Shown piece after piece: positions 1 to 38,206 of a stretch of DNA of 64,000 nucleotides. Origin of the DNA: Agelas oroides (taxonomy: Eukaryota; Porifera; Demospongiae; Agelasida; Agelasidae); assembly GCA_949130485.1 (NCBI GenBank), contig OX422187.1, positions 3,338,159-3,402,158 of the forward strand, given 5' to 3'. The notes under the pieces are model-generated. The model searched no databases and was not told the DNA's origin. It was given only the letters and a program-made list of their open reading frames with translations. Within the stretch, counting starts at the first letter, position 1; each line of letters begins with the position of its first letter. Made by a program: the position numbers and the translations under genes.

Positions 1-11876
<11,876 letters not shown>

Positions 11877-12191
11877 AGCTGCTTCAGTTTTTGTTGATAT
11901 CATTTTTGATCAGTCATCATCTTTAACAGGTGAACTATCACCTCAGCCTCCTTCCCAAGCAGCTTTTGGCCACTTTAAGATTTTTGGTTTGCACGAGGGG
12001 GCGGCTGGGAACAAGCAATTTGAGATCTTAAACTGGATTCATACAGCCTTGCTATTTCAGATGCAAAGGTATGAGGTTCAGGTAGGGAATCCCTGAGCAA
12101 CACATGGGAGGCTATTGTCAGGGGGAATCCCTAAGCACACATGGGAGGCTATCGTAGGGGGAATCCCTAAGCAACACATGGGAGGCTATCG

Positions 12192-12235
12192 TAGGGCCCA
12201 CCATTTATTATATATATAATAAATGGTGGGCCCTA
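12192..12235. repeat. Perfect 44-bp palindrome
   Basis: TAGGGCCCACCATTTATTAT is followed by its exact inverse with no spacer (22 + 22 bp). It lies at the end of three direct repeats of about 43 bp (GGGAATCCCTAAGCAACACA). It could extrude as a cruciform, or hairpin in the 3' transcript of WDR55. Confidence 0.85.
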
Positions 12236-12965
12236 TGTATGGGGTACACTAACTACCTCAGACTGGTTGTTGGAATAAAGGCAGGCTGTAGGATACAGTG
12301 GAGCCTGCAGGTGAACCATGGCTACCCTCCCAGGCTCATTGTAAACACATCCCCCCCAACAAAATGGAGGAAGCCTGGGAAATGATTTATATTGAGGCCG
12401 AGGTGAGGTATCCATTATGTACACAACAGAATGCAGCCATTCCAACTTGTGTCTACAGTCACACTCGTGAATTTTGATAAGCCCTATTACTGTAAGTATA
12501 TGCCTACAACAACACTATATATAACCCAGCGTTTGCTGTTAGCCAGCTGATGCACAGCTGGTCAGCTGGTGATGTAATTAACTCCTCTATGGCTGCCAAC
12601 CACCTCCACATAGACATGCTTGCACCTTGCTTTCAGACAATAATTATATCAGCCCTGTTCCCAGACCTTCACAAGCTGCTCCTCAATTGTAGCATAAAAT
12701 TCACACAGGCGTTTTGCACTGCAGGAACAAAAGTGCAAAGGCCCAAGAATGATCAAGGTTACCTTCTATCTCCTGTTAGCTTGCAAAAATTAATGTATCG
12801 ACTTGCTAGCTTTGGTGATGTCACTTGGTTGCTAGGCAACAAAAGCAACATGCATTAATTATGAATATTGATGTTTTTTGCTGAGAGATTGAGTCCACAG
12901 AAAGGATTCTGGGATCCATGTTTGACAAAAATGGTAGTAGCCACTGCCAAGACTTATGACAACCA

Positions 12966-13172
12966 ACTATTGAAACTAGCTTCCTTCCCAGTCCACTCCA
13001 GCTATTGAAACTAGCTTCCTTCCCAGTCCACTCCAGCTATTGAAACTAGCTTCCTTCCCAGTCCACTCCAGCTATTGAAACTAGCATCCTTCCCAGTCCA
13101 CTCCAGCTATTGAAACTAGCATCCTTCCCAGTCCACTCCAGCTATTGAAACTAGCATCCTTCCCAGTCCACT
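12966..13172. repeat. 35-bp minisatellite, 6 copies
   Basis: The unit contains CAGCTATTGAAACTAGC and TTCCTTCCCAGTCCACTC. Three units read CTTCC and three read CATCC, in two blocks. Confidence 0.9.
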
Positions 13173-13556
13173 GCAGTTATTAAAGCATTTGCTTGCAGTA
13201 TGAATAATCATGCATGCTACTCATATTGCAGTGACAATAGTTGACTGGGAATTACTCATCAAACATGCTGCTACCAATAGCCTCGAATCCAGGCTTTCCG
13301 TTACAAAAATCCGAAATAGAAAGCCTGGGTTCGATGCTAGGCTACCATGGGACTAGGTGCACAGAGCGAAATTAGCTACTTTGCACTGCTTGAGTTTTCT
13401 TTGCATGCAGCTGCACAGTATGTAGACCTCGCCAGAAGTGGTTACGTTGCCATAAAATCCCCTCTATACACTCTAACACACTGTTGTGAACACGTTATAT
13501 GAGGGTATTCACAAATGAATAGTCAGATCAATCTTTGAGTGCACACAACTTCGTAA

Positions 13557-13710
13557 CTTTATGCAATGTTTCGGTCCCGTAGGACCTTCTTCAGGCATGC
13601 AATGCTGGACACTGTACAAAACAAAATTTTGCATTGTCTGTTTTGTACAGAGTGTCCAGCATTGTTGCCTGAAGAAGGTCCTATGGGACCGAAACGTTGC
13701 ATAAAGTTAC
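13557..13710. repeat. Inverted pair of hammerhead-like motifs
   Basis: TTTATGCAATGTTTCGGTCC at the left recurs inverted as GGACCGAAACGTTGCATAAA at the right. Each arm, read outward, contains CTGAAGA, a 5-bp stem with a four-base loop (GGTCC TACG/TATG GGACC) and GAAAC. That is the layout of a hammerhead core, but the third stem and cleavage side are not convincing. Confidence 0.5.
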
Positions 13711-13881
13711 ATTGATAGGTGCATTACATCAACCTCAAGTGCCCACCATAACATCTCTGGAAATGGGCAGTATTGGGGGTGCACTTTGAACTTTGACCTC
13801 AGCTTAAAGAACGTCTGCACAGTTCTACATAGTATTTGCTAGTGAAGATGCAGTAAGAAACCACTTCTGTTTCTTGCTAGT

Positions 13882-13919
13882 CTCATTCCCAGGCTCTTCA
13901 GAAAGAGCCTGGGAATGAG
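13882..13919. repeat. Perfect short AGCCTC-family hairpin
   Basis: CTCATTCCCAGGCTCTT and its exact inverse are separated by four bases. This is the most compact member of the family in the window. Confidence 0.75.
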
Positions 13920-14072
13920 AGTAGGTGCTTGCAGCTTTTGTTGCTTAGCAACAACAATTGAGATGAAGGCCTGCATAGGAGGCTAATCCAACTTCTGTTA
14001 AGTACAAATGAAAGGTCAAAAGGTCAATGACAAATATTATAGAGCATGCAATAATGACCAAACTGCCTGTCG

Positions 14073-28859
<14,787 letters not shown>

Positions 28860-29106
28860 ACAGCCAGCCAGCCTTGGCTCTTCGAAGATCTGCTTGGAGT
28901 GCGTCTTTTAGAAACCGTACAGCGAAGCGACGCGTGCGACTGAGCTGAGGAAGCCCCGCCCGTAAAATCTGTGGGAGGTATCGGATGACTGCATGTGCAT
29001 TATTGAGCATAATTAGCTCTTACTAGCTGTCACCCCCAGCTGCAGCTCCGAGACAGCAAACTGGAGAAGCAAGCGACTGTCGTCATCATGCTAACCCAGA
29101 GGTAGA
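28860..29106. promoter_or_regulatory. Shared PGAP2 / GLIS divergent promoter
   Basis: Only 247 bp separate the start codons of PGAP2 (minus) and the GLIS gene (plus), so both promoters must lie here or in the UTRs. A GC-box-like CCCCGCCC lies near 28954, and the interval is richer in CpG than most of the window (for example CGAAGCGACGCGTGCGAC). No TATA box is obvious. Confidence 0.6.
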
Positions 29107-32100
29107 ATGAGCTCCATCTTCTCTGACGGTGCACGATCTTCGCTGGCGTTTGAAAACGCAGGTTGCCGCTCCGAGGTTACCCCCAGCGGCGCGCTGGGGG
29201 CTTCGGCGGCCTCACTGCTTTCCATGCCTGCAAGCTCAAACACGAACAGCAACGCAAACAGCGTAAGTTTGTCAGTTCCAGAACACATGTGCTTGTGCGA
29301 TTGCACAATACTGCATATTATGTGCACGCGCATGCTTGTTCCTTGCAAGAACATAGCTAAAGTGGCACATTGTTTAGTAACATGCAAGGCTTGCATTTCT
29401 TCTTTGTAACTATAGGATGTGGTAGAGATCATTGACTTGCGAGGGACGATGCGTCTGTCCGGAAGCGATCCCTTGCTCCACCGGTCACCGTTGTCATCCG
29501 GACAGACCACTCCGTGCAGTAGCAGTATCTGCTCCTCTTCAGAACTACAAATGCAGGATGCAGACATGCAAGAAAGGTCACCCTCACCTCTGAGCATTGC
29601 TCTTCCCAACACAACTTCACCAATCGCTGGAGGCCTCCCTGCTAAGTACACCTCCAGTGCAACCTCTCCATCACTAGGATTTGAAATGACAACAAAATTT
29701 AATGAGGTCAGACTACTTTTTTTTACTTTGCACGAAATGGTGTCTGAAGTTAAATATGACAAAAATGCAATTTGTCAACTGTGTGTTCTTGTTGCAAAAT
29801 GACTTCCATGCATACACTTCACCTTTGCGTTTAATTTCTGGTGGCTCTTGGCGTATCCAAACTGAGCCCTAGTTGAACATAATGTGTTTCAGGTTTAGGG
29901 TGGACATCTTAACTCCATTGCAAAGATCTAGAACTTTGTCTACAATTTTTGTTTCCAACACAAATTACTGCTATCCCAGTTGACTAATCCCTCCTGCACA
30001 GCTGCCTGACCAATATTATATCTGCTACAATCACAGTGTGAAATTTCAACTTGGTTACGGTTGCAAGATAACCTTCATCCAAGCCCCCAATATGCAGCTC
30101 CTATTTTTATTCTCCTGCAAAACAACCGTGTGGGGTGATTGGGAGTATAGCTGCAAGATTCAATGTTACTCATTGTTACTCAGCATCATGTTTGTGCTGT
30201 GTGACACAGTGTTACATGTTTTTTTTATTGTTTTTAAAACGTGTTCTGACCTGCAGGGTATTGAGTGGGCAGGTAGATTATTTGCTGTGTACACAAGTAC
30301 ATGGGAGAGCTAATAAATTAATTATTGTTATGGGATATGGTAGTATAGCCAAGTTTAAACATCGAGGACAGATGTTTTTATCAGCGTAGGACAATTCCGA
30401 GAAACCAGTGAGAATTTTCCCTGTGGAGTATAGTGAAAATTGTTTTGTTTCCATATATATGAACAAACAACCGGATCTTAAAAGAAGATAGACCTTGATA
30501 CAAATCGTGCATAGTCACAGTCACACACTGCTTAGGACATGTTTCGGCCAATACCAGACCTCATCAGCTATTCTGGGGTGAGCAGGAGATAGTGACTGCT
30601 ATCTCATACACAACATAAACGGCAGAGAGATGCATGGCTGGCCTTAGTCATGTGGTGTGGTAGTAGGTAGCATCTCTTCATGTAGTTTTCATATGCACAC
30701 TGACAGCTTTAATACAAGATGTCACACGTTGTGGCTATTCATTAATAGTAGGTACCTGAGGTGGATGAGTGCACTTGCAGACGATACAGCCCCCCCTCCC
30801 CCCCCAAGACACGTGTGATACAGTGTGAGCATATGCAGATTAGCCTCATTCCCAGCCTGTTCCCAGCTTTCTGTTGCTAGCCTGGGAACGAGGCTACAAG
30901 CATATAATGCAGCCCCATATCATAGCTGAACAAGAGCTGCTCTAACACATGCGTAGTTTATAAAACTAGCAGGGAAATTTCTTTATTTTTCATGCGTTAC
31001 TTGACAGCTTTGAACCCAGTTGTCGGACATGCAAAACTTACTCTGCACATGCTTGTATAGAACTAGGTATATATGCTTCCGTACAGGTGTGTCACATAGC
31101 ATAACATGTGAATGTTTAGCATGCTGATGTGGGGTTTACTCGGACTCGCTTCAAATACAGTAAGGCATTTGCAGAGGCCCCCGCAGACCCCTCCCACCAT
31201 ATTACGTTAATGTAAACCGGCAGTCTTGGTGCAATACCCAGTACCCCCACGGGTCTGAAGCTAGCTAATGAATTGATGGGGAGAATTAGTCTAATTAGAT
31301 TAGTTGCTAAATTAACTTCACACAGGTGTGTCAAAGAATGCATGTTAGATACACCACTAGATATCAGACAGCCATAGCAACCACTATAAAGCTGGACATA
31401 CCTTTACAAGATGGTCAAAAATATACTGCAGTGACCAGTAGGGGGCGTAAACAGTGTTACGACCCCCTTTCCCAAGTAAACACTTAGACACAGTAAAAAC
31501 AGAGTAAACCTGTATATTGAGTTCACATTGCTTCCTAGCAAGGTTAGTGAAGGACATTGTGGGGCAGGTGTGAGCAAGAGGTATGTGTGTATTATCTTAC
31601 AGGCACCAGATTTGTCGTATGCCAGACTGGGCACCTCACTGGTCAGTTGTCCGCACTTGACACTTACACGGCATCTACGCAAATATCTGACAATGATAGC
31701 CACTTTGGGCAACACTTTATTGAATATCAACAACCGTGGTACAATTAGGATTATGCTGGACACCTCTTAAAAAGCACCCCTAAATTAAGCACACCTTGCT
31801 AATCAGGACGACCTATAACGTCTCGACTTCCTAACCTTATTAGGAAGTTGAGACTCGTCCTGATTAGGAAGGTGTTTTTCTGCATCATGAAGCAGGACAC
31901 AGGTTTTGATCCCAAGGGTGCCCGCATTAGAGAGATTGATATCTAGTGGCCTGTATGACCATTTTCTGTCTGGGGAATGTAACTCATTTGTTGGATGTTA
32001 CCCCTAGCAACTCACTGCCACATCCTTTATCACCTCCACCCATTCCACTTTGTGTTAATTATTTAAGTTCAAAGATTTGGTTGCTAAGCAACATCCAACA

Positions 32101-35100
32101 GACAGTCTACTTGACTTACTGGCTTGTGGTGTGAGACTTGCATGTGAACTGGCCCGCCATTAATAACTTCATTAGACATGCCTGCTCACCCCATCTTCTG
32201 TCACATGCAAGTATATAGTCATTCCCAGGCCTTGCACAGAATTTGTGGTTTGCAGTTTAACCCATTACACCCGATAGCGGCCAAATGCGCCCGTGAAATT
32301 TCTTGTCCATTACACCCGATAGCGGCCAAATGTGCCCGCACTTCGCTTCCGCTATTTATCGTGATCGCAGCGCCTTTTTGGACTTGGAGTTAGTTATTAC
32401 GTGTAACAGGAAGTCAATCGAAGCATAATTAGCTGTGGTGTCCTATAGGGACTTCCCCTCAAAATCACGTTCGAAGTTTGCCTGCCGATTGTAGTTAACC
32501 ACAGTACAGCTTATATCCAAATGCTACTTGTTCTATCGTCTATATACTATCTAATCGTGTCAGAGACAGTTGAAACGTACCTTCGCTGAAACTGTCTGCC
32601 AACTTTTGCCGTGTATTATCGGTCATTTTCAGGTTCACAGCGGGTACCTACATTTCCACCGTTGTAGCTTCTTCGGACTTTACTAGCAGGTCTGCTGACT
32701 ACATTCTGAGTAAAGCAGGTTTGTTTTCAACTAAGCTAAGCCTAACTATCATTGCCTGAACTCAGCTATTTTACAAGATGTAACGCAATGAATCAACACT
32801 TCACAAAATCGCCATTTTTTATTAGCTTCTCTCATAACCACGCGATCGATTTCTGTGCATGCGCGTCGGGGTTAAAGGGTTAATGCTGCATGAGGCCTGG
32901 GAATGGTGTACTGTATGTTTAGTGTAAACATTTGTTTACAGTACACTACAAACTGTGCCTGTAGCGGAAAGACTACTTTTCTTCGTTGTACCCACCTACC
33001 AGTTACACCTCTCTGCAAGACCACTCCCAGGGAGGGATGTAACTTTATGTAGCCTGTTACCTAGGCAACACTATGTGGAGAATATGAGCAGCATTCTTAT
33101 AAGGTATATACACTCTTCATCAGTGTGAGGCTTGTGGGGGGTTCCCCTACTAGCTATAGCTTGGTGTAAATTTCAGCCCATTGTGTCTCCATCGATATAG
33201 CTAGGCAGAACAATAGGTGCTTTGTGTGGTACTAGGACGGCCTTGTTTAATGACAATCTATTCTCTACATTAGTGCATGAGAATTGTTATAGTGAGGAGA
33301 GTATATAGCTGTCTGAACTAAAACTTTAGATCTAGCTCTCTTAGAGCTACACGCTTTTCCTCTCCCACCCTCTCTTAGAGCTACATGCTTTCCCTCTCCC
33401 ACCCTCTCTTAGAGCTACATGCTTTTCATCTCCCACCCATTTTTAAGCTCCTGTGCTGCAATTATGAGTCTGGTCTGGAAGATACTTCAAATTCGAGTAA
33501 TTGTGCATAAGGTAGAGGGTGAAAGGGATTCTGCTAGCTACATGGTCTGTGTGCTGTGACTGGCATTGCACAGTGACCTTAGTTGCTCAAATCATTATGA
33601 TCCAGTGGCAGGCTAGAACATGTGCAGCTGTAAATGTGTTGTTGAAGTGCAGGTTGTTTACACCTGTTCCCTATCACCAATAGGTGTAACCTCAAACCTA
33701 TGAATATCATTATATGACCCCGCTCTTGTGTGGTTGCTAAGGATTATGTAATGTTGTCCATATACTTACGTAATGTAGTGGTGATGTTAGGAGTGCCTTC
33801 AGGGTGTTCCTGTTGTAGACCACTTGTAAGCAATAAAGTTTTTTACACAGGAGGTGGAGGGTGCTGTTTGTTGTCTTGGCAACCAGGTGATGCCCACCCT
33901 ACCCCTTTATTGTTCCCCTGTATAGGGGTGAATTCCTGTACTGTCCTCCACCCCCCACTCAGCTGTAGTTGTTATGATAAAGTTTTGTACCTCCCCCAAA
34001 CTATGAAAATACACTGCTGCTGGCCAGGGCTGTGAGCCGACCAATCAGATTGCAGCCTACTACAAACAATGGGTAGATGGAGTAGTGATAACCTTAGGGT
34101 AGGTGGGTTTTGGCTATAAACACTGATGCCCAGGGGAGATAGGGGGTGGTTTGTTTTATGGGCTGCCCTAAATGGCAGGCAAGAAAAAATATGAATTTCG
34201 GTATGATCAGAACATGCTAAACATACTCTTTGGAGATGATATAAAACTGGTTACCTAGGCAACATATAAGAATGTTGCTCACTTCTCTTCTACAGTGGTG
34301 TTGCCTAGGTAACAGGTTATGTAATAGTTATATCCCTCCCTGGGGTGTGGTCTTGCATACTGGTGTTGTAGCCCAACACCAATGTGCAAAATGACCACCC
34401 ACCAGGGAGGGATATGACCATTACTTATATGCAGCTGTCATTACAAACTGCGTACTGCTAAGGTAGCCTCGTTCCCAGGCCCTGTACGTAGCAGGTATAA
34501 ATTCACAGGAGAAAATTTTGTAAATGAGCTAATTCAAGTTACATGACAGATGTAAATTTTTGCTGAAAATAATGCTGAGTCCCTAAAAACACTTACCCTG
34601 CTATATGCTGTTGCCATAGCAACATATACACTGTTACATGAAGCAATAGTGTTACTTGATTCCCTTTGCCCTCTCACTCTCAGCACGACGTCAACTCCGG
34701 TCTTACCCTCAGCCCAAGCGTCCCGGTCACTGCCGCCCAGTACCATCACTACCACTCAAAGACAGACGTGGTGCCAGTCACAAGACCGTCAGTCTCTCCG
34801 ACAACACCACTGTCCCCAACAAGCATCTCGACTCCCTCGCCTTCCCTCTTCCAGCAAAACGTGATCCTGGATCCCCTTGGTCTTTCGTCCAAGGTCTTCC
34901 TCCCTCCAACAACCCTTGCTGCTGCGGCAATCTCTAACGAGCACAAACTAGATAATGAGGTCAAGGAGGATGAACCACAAATTTGTTTGTGGGACAACTG
35001 TGGAAGAGAGTTCCCCTCCCTGTCCAGCTTGGTGTCTCACTTGGACCGCGAACACACATTATCGATGATGAAGTACATCTGCTTCTGGAAAGACTGTCAA

Positions 35101-36504
35101 CGAAACCTAAAGCCCTTTGACGCACGGTACAAGCTCATCACTCATCTGCGATGCCACACCGGAGAAAAGCCATACCGATGTGAAGTAATGAATTGCAAAC
35201 GTTCATTTTCAAGACTGGAGAACCTAAAACTACACATACGAACTCACACTGGAGAGAAGCCGTATGTGTGTCACTATGAGGGGTGTGACAAACGCTTCAA
35301 CAACACGAGTGATCGGGCGAAGCACATGAAAACGCATGTCACACGTAAACCTTACGCCTGCAAATTTCCAGGCTGCGGAAAGAGCTATACCGACCCGAGC
35401 TCTATGAGAAAACACGTCAAGTACACTCATAGAATGAGGGAAAGGCTGGCACTGGAAGAGGAATGTAACGGACTCATTTGCATCAACAAATCTCCAAGAA
35501 AATCCAGCTCAACGTCAAGCTCCAGCACCCCAAGTACACCTCGGTCTTCACCCGGAGTGGTGATCCCATCCACCACTTTTGCCATCAACGTCACCAGCCC
35601 TGTTGGTACTACGTTTCCGTCACTTCCGAGAACCATTCCGACTGTACAATCTCCCCCGCCCAGCACTGTAAGTCAGGCGACTAACCTGACTGTAGCAGGT
35701 GTGATGACGAGTCCAACCCCGACACCTCTCGTCTCCATGCCCGTTTTCCAGCTGCCAGCTGCTCAAATGCCTTCTCTTGGAGGCACACAGCAACAACCGG
35801 TTGTTATGTTACTGCCAGCTGCGAATAGAGGGGGGCAGATTTCGCCACAGAAGGTGGATACTACACAGCCGACAGCAATCAATCTAGCCGTCAATGGTTC
35901 CTCACAGCTGCCGCCAAAACTGCAACCCCAAGCTCAAGAGAACGGAATGGAGACGGATGGTGGAGAATCTACAGCTGTTGAAAAACACCTGAGAATGCAA
36001 ATAGCACATCTACAGCAGCAGTTAGCTCTCTCTCAGCAACAAAATGGCTGTACTGGCAATTTGAATATACTTGTGAACAATGGACAATTGAGTAATGAAT
36101 CAAATTTGAAAGGGGGATCCCCTTCTAAGGCTGTACCACCAACCCCACCACAGCCCCCAGTAGTAAAGATAATACCCAACGCACGTACCCTCGGTCAGGG
36201 GGTCACCCAACCTCTCCAACAAATCCAACTACCCATGGTACAGTCCTCCTTAGCGAATCACGTCATTCCCACGCAGTTCCCTCAATACATCCCTATATCA
36301 AATTTGGGCAACGGTAAACCCCTAACGGTTTTAAATTCTTCGCCCATTTTCGGGCTGCCCCCCACTGGTGGACAAACTCTACTACCCCAGTTTGTAGTCC
36401 CTGGGGCGCAAGTGATACCCATTGTCCAATCACAGGGGGTCACACCACAGATATTGTATGTGGCCCCCAATACCCAAACACACCCCCACATTAGCAAAAC
36501 TTAG
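29107..36504 (+). CDS. GLIS: GLIS-type Kruppel-like zinc-finger transcription factor, 3 exons, 755 aa
   Basis: Exons 29107-29262, 29416-29706 and 34684-36504, all joined in phase 0. The large 3' exon has no usable ATG before the fingers and begins at a clear acceptor (CACTCTCAG). The two upstream exons supply the N-terminus (start [12 protein letters not shown]; exon 2 is serine/proline-rich with [10 protein letters not shown]). Five C2H2 fingers occupy residues about 250-398, starting CLWDNC. Finger 2 has [11 protein letters not shown], typical of GLIS rather than GLI or ZIC, followed by HTGEKPY linkers, [19 protein letters not shown] and [15 protein letters not shown]. The family binds GLI-like G-rich sites in the nucleus. 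The C-terminal half is Pro/Gln/Ser/Thr-rich, probably for transactivation, with a short coiled-coil-like [19 protein letters not shown]. The subtype (GLIS1/2/3) cannot be settled. The exon 2 donor (GAG|GTCAGA) is weak, so an extra exon in the 5-kb intron is possible. Confidence 0.9.
30518..30598 (-). ncRNA. Candidate type I hammerhead ribozyme
   Basis: Read on the minus strand from 30598 down: CAGUCAC (outer stem I), CUGCU, a bulge, UAG, the invariant core CUGAUGA, stem II GGUC/GGCC with loop UGGUAUU, GAAA, the very short self-complementary stem III ACAUGU, cleavage triplet GUC, then CUA, AGCAG and GUGACUG, which pair with UAG, CUGCU and CAGUCAC in that order. All conserved core bases are present. 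A minimal stem III is typical of hammerheads in Penelope-like elements and retrozymes. Predicted cleavage lies between 30536 and 30535. The surrounding 180 bp recurs at 10700-10880. Confidence 0.65.
30841..30895. repeat. AGCCTC-family palindrome
   Basis: The ends TAGCCTCATTCCCAG and CTAGCCTGGGAACGAGGCTA are inverses around a short centre. Confidence 0.7.
34250..34420. mobile_element. Inverted-repeat element with X-box-like palindromes
   Basis: GTTACCTAGGCAAC (34250-34263) and its exact inverse GTTGCCTAGGTAAC (34300-34313) are followed by TATCCCTCCCTGGGGTGTGG and, inverted, CCACCAGGGAGGGATAT. Related pieces lie near 23810, 25530, 26308-26460 and 33000-33070, so this is an interspersed family. 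Confidence 0.6.
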
Positions 36505-36956
36505 TATTTTGACATTGACAAGGTCTTTGTGTAGTATTTTTGTATCATACGTGATTTTTAAAAATTTCTTGTTCTTTATATTAGGAGAGTTAATATTTTT
36601 AATGAATATTTGTAGCATGGTCGGAAAAATTTTTTTTGTACAAAAATTTAATCACAAATCCAGGTAATTCGTACCCCCTCAAAAATCCTCAAATTGACAG
36701 TATTCTGCCCCCCCCCCCCCCCCCCCCCAACCCAATATTTTTGTAGTGTTTGCCAATCTTGTAAATTTTGTTTTTGAGCGTCCTGGTTTGATGTGACTGA
36801 TGTCATCATTTTGTAATCGATGTGCGATTGTCTCGATGTGTACAGTTTGAATGTTTAAGTTTGTATTGGCACCGTCGTGCACCACATCATTCAAGATTCA
36901 CCCAACAAACTTTATTTGCCTTGGAGTCCCAATGTCAAGAAACAGTGTTGTAGGTT

Positions 36957-37600
36957 ATGAGGCCAGCCTTGTTCCCAGGTGCTGGGTATAAAAGGCTTGC
37001 CTTGTTCCCAGGTGCTGGGTATGAGGCTTGCCTTGTTCCCAGGCACTGGGTTCATATGAGGCCAGTCTTGTTCCCAGGTGCTGGGTACGAGGCCAGCCTT
37101 GTTCCCAGGCGCTGGGTACAAGGCCAACCTTGTTCCCAGGCACTGGGTTCATACGAGGCCAGCCTTGTTCCCAGGCGCTGGGTTCATACGAGGCCAGCCT
37201 TGTTCCCAGGCACTGGGTTCATACGAGGCCAGCCTTGTTCCCAGGCACTGGGTTCATATGAGGCCAGTCTTGTTCCCAGGTGCTGGGTTCATATGAGGCC
37301 AGTCTTAATTGTTCTCAGGTGCTGGGTATGAGGCCAGCCTTGTTCCCAGGCACTGGGTTAATATGAGGCCAGTCATAATTGTTCTCATGCAGGTGCTGGG
37401 TATGAGGCCAGCCTTGTTCCCAGGCACTGGGTTTAATATGAGGCCAGTCTTAATTGTTCTCATGCAGGTGCTGGGTATGAGGCCAGCCTTGTTCCCAGGT
37501 GGTGGGTATGAGGCCAGCCTTGTTCCCAGGTGGTGGGTATGAGGCCAGACTTGTTCCCAGGTGCTGGGTTCATATGAGGCCAGCCTTGTTCCCAGACGCT
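36957..37600. repeat. 33-40 bp irregular tandem array, about 17 copies
   Basis: The unit contains GAGGCCAGCCTTGTTCCCAG and GCGCTGGGTTCATA. The CCTTGTTCCCAGG core makes it another tandem expansion of the AGCCTC-type motif. Open frames on both strands are repeat translations. Confidence 0.85.
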
Positions 37601-38206
37601 GGGAGTGTGGGGTCTAGGAACAAGACTATGTAGAGAACAGGTGATGACATTTAACGTATCCACTGGCAAGTGCTGAAAACTTAAGAATTACACGTTCCCA
37701 GGCCCCCCTAGTCTCATTTCCAGGCCACTTCCACCACAGCTGTGAGATAAACATTATCTGGGAGTGGCCTGGGAACAAGGCTAGGCCTTTCCATCATCCA
37801 GTACATGGCAAAAGCTGGACAGTGGGAAGGCCTGCAAATGAGGCCATCTTGTTGGAGAGTACTGTATCACGACAAAGAAATGGTGTGTGATTTTGTAATA
37901 TGATTTATAAGTGTAATATAATTACACTAATGAAAAAGATTTGGAATGATGACTTAAAAATTGCAGAAAAGGTGATAAATGCGTAGTTTAAAAGCAGTTG
38001 TACTGTATTCATGAGGAAGTGTTAAAAAACAACAAAAAAAAAAAAAAAAAAGAAAAAGAGATTCGTACCAAGTTTATAAAATTTCACTGGGACAATTGGG
38101 GGATGATCAGATTTGTATGCACTGTAATCAATAATATGCGTACATATACGTGTATATGGATAGTGTAGTTGCATTATGCTTCCCAAGGTGCCTGGGTAGG
38201 AACAGA

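Larger units (their letters stand above)
11877..14072. other. Convergent intergenic region WDR55 / PGAP2
   Basis: No gene is supported. It holds three 43-bp direct repeats (12087-12195), a perfect 44-bp palindrome (12192-12235), a possible polyadenylation signal at 12274, an RFX-like palindrome at 12828-12840, a 35-bp minisatellite (12966-13172), a large inverted repeat (13557-13710) and an AGCCTC palindrome (13882-13919). The 3' ends of both neighbours should lie here. Confidence 0.6.
29707..34683. other. GLIS intron 2 (5 kb), contents
   Basis: No additional exon could be supported. It contains the hammerhead-bearing element (30500-30690), an AGCCTC palindrome (30841-30895), X-box-like palindromes (32080-32093, 33056-33070, 34250-34263, 34300-34313), three copies of a 35-bp CTCTTAGAGCTACA repeat (33335-33440) and several short inverted repeats. 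Confidence 0.5.

Noticed and set aside
12550..12858. 102-codon plus-strand frame between WDR55 and PGAP2
   Set aside because: No homology, no splice context and composition like the surrounding intergenic DNA.
34666..34683. Start of the zinc-finger protein at the beginning of the long open frame
   Set aside because: The frame opens with TTG, not ATG, and the sequence there is a pyrimidine tract ending in CAG. It is an intron acceptor, and two upstream exons in matching phase supply the N-terminus.
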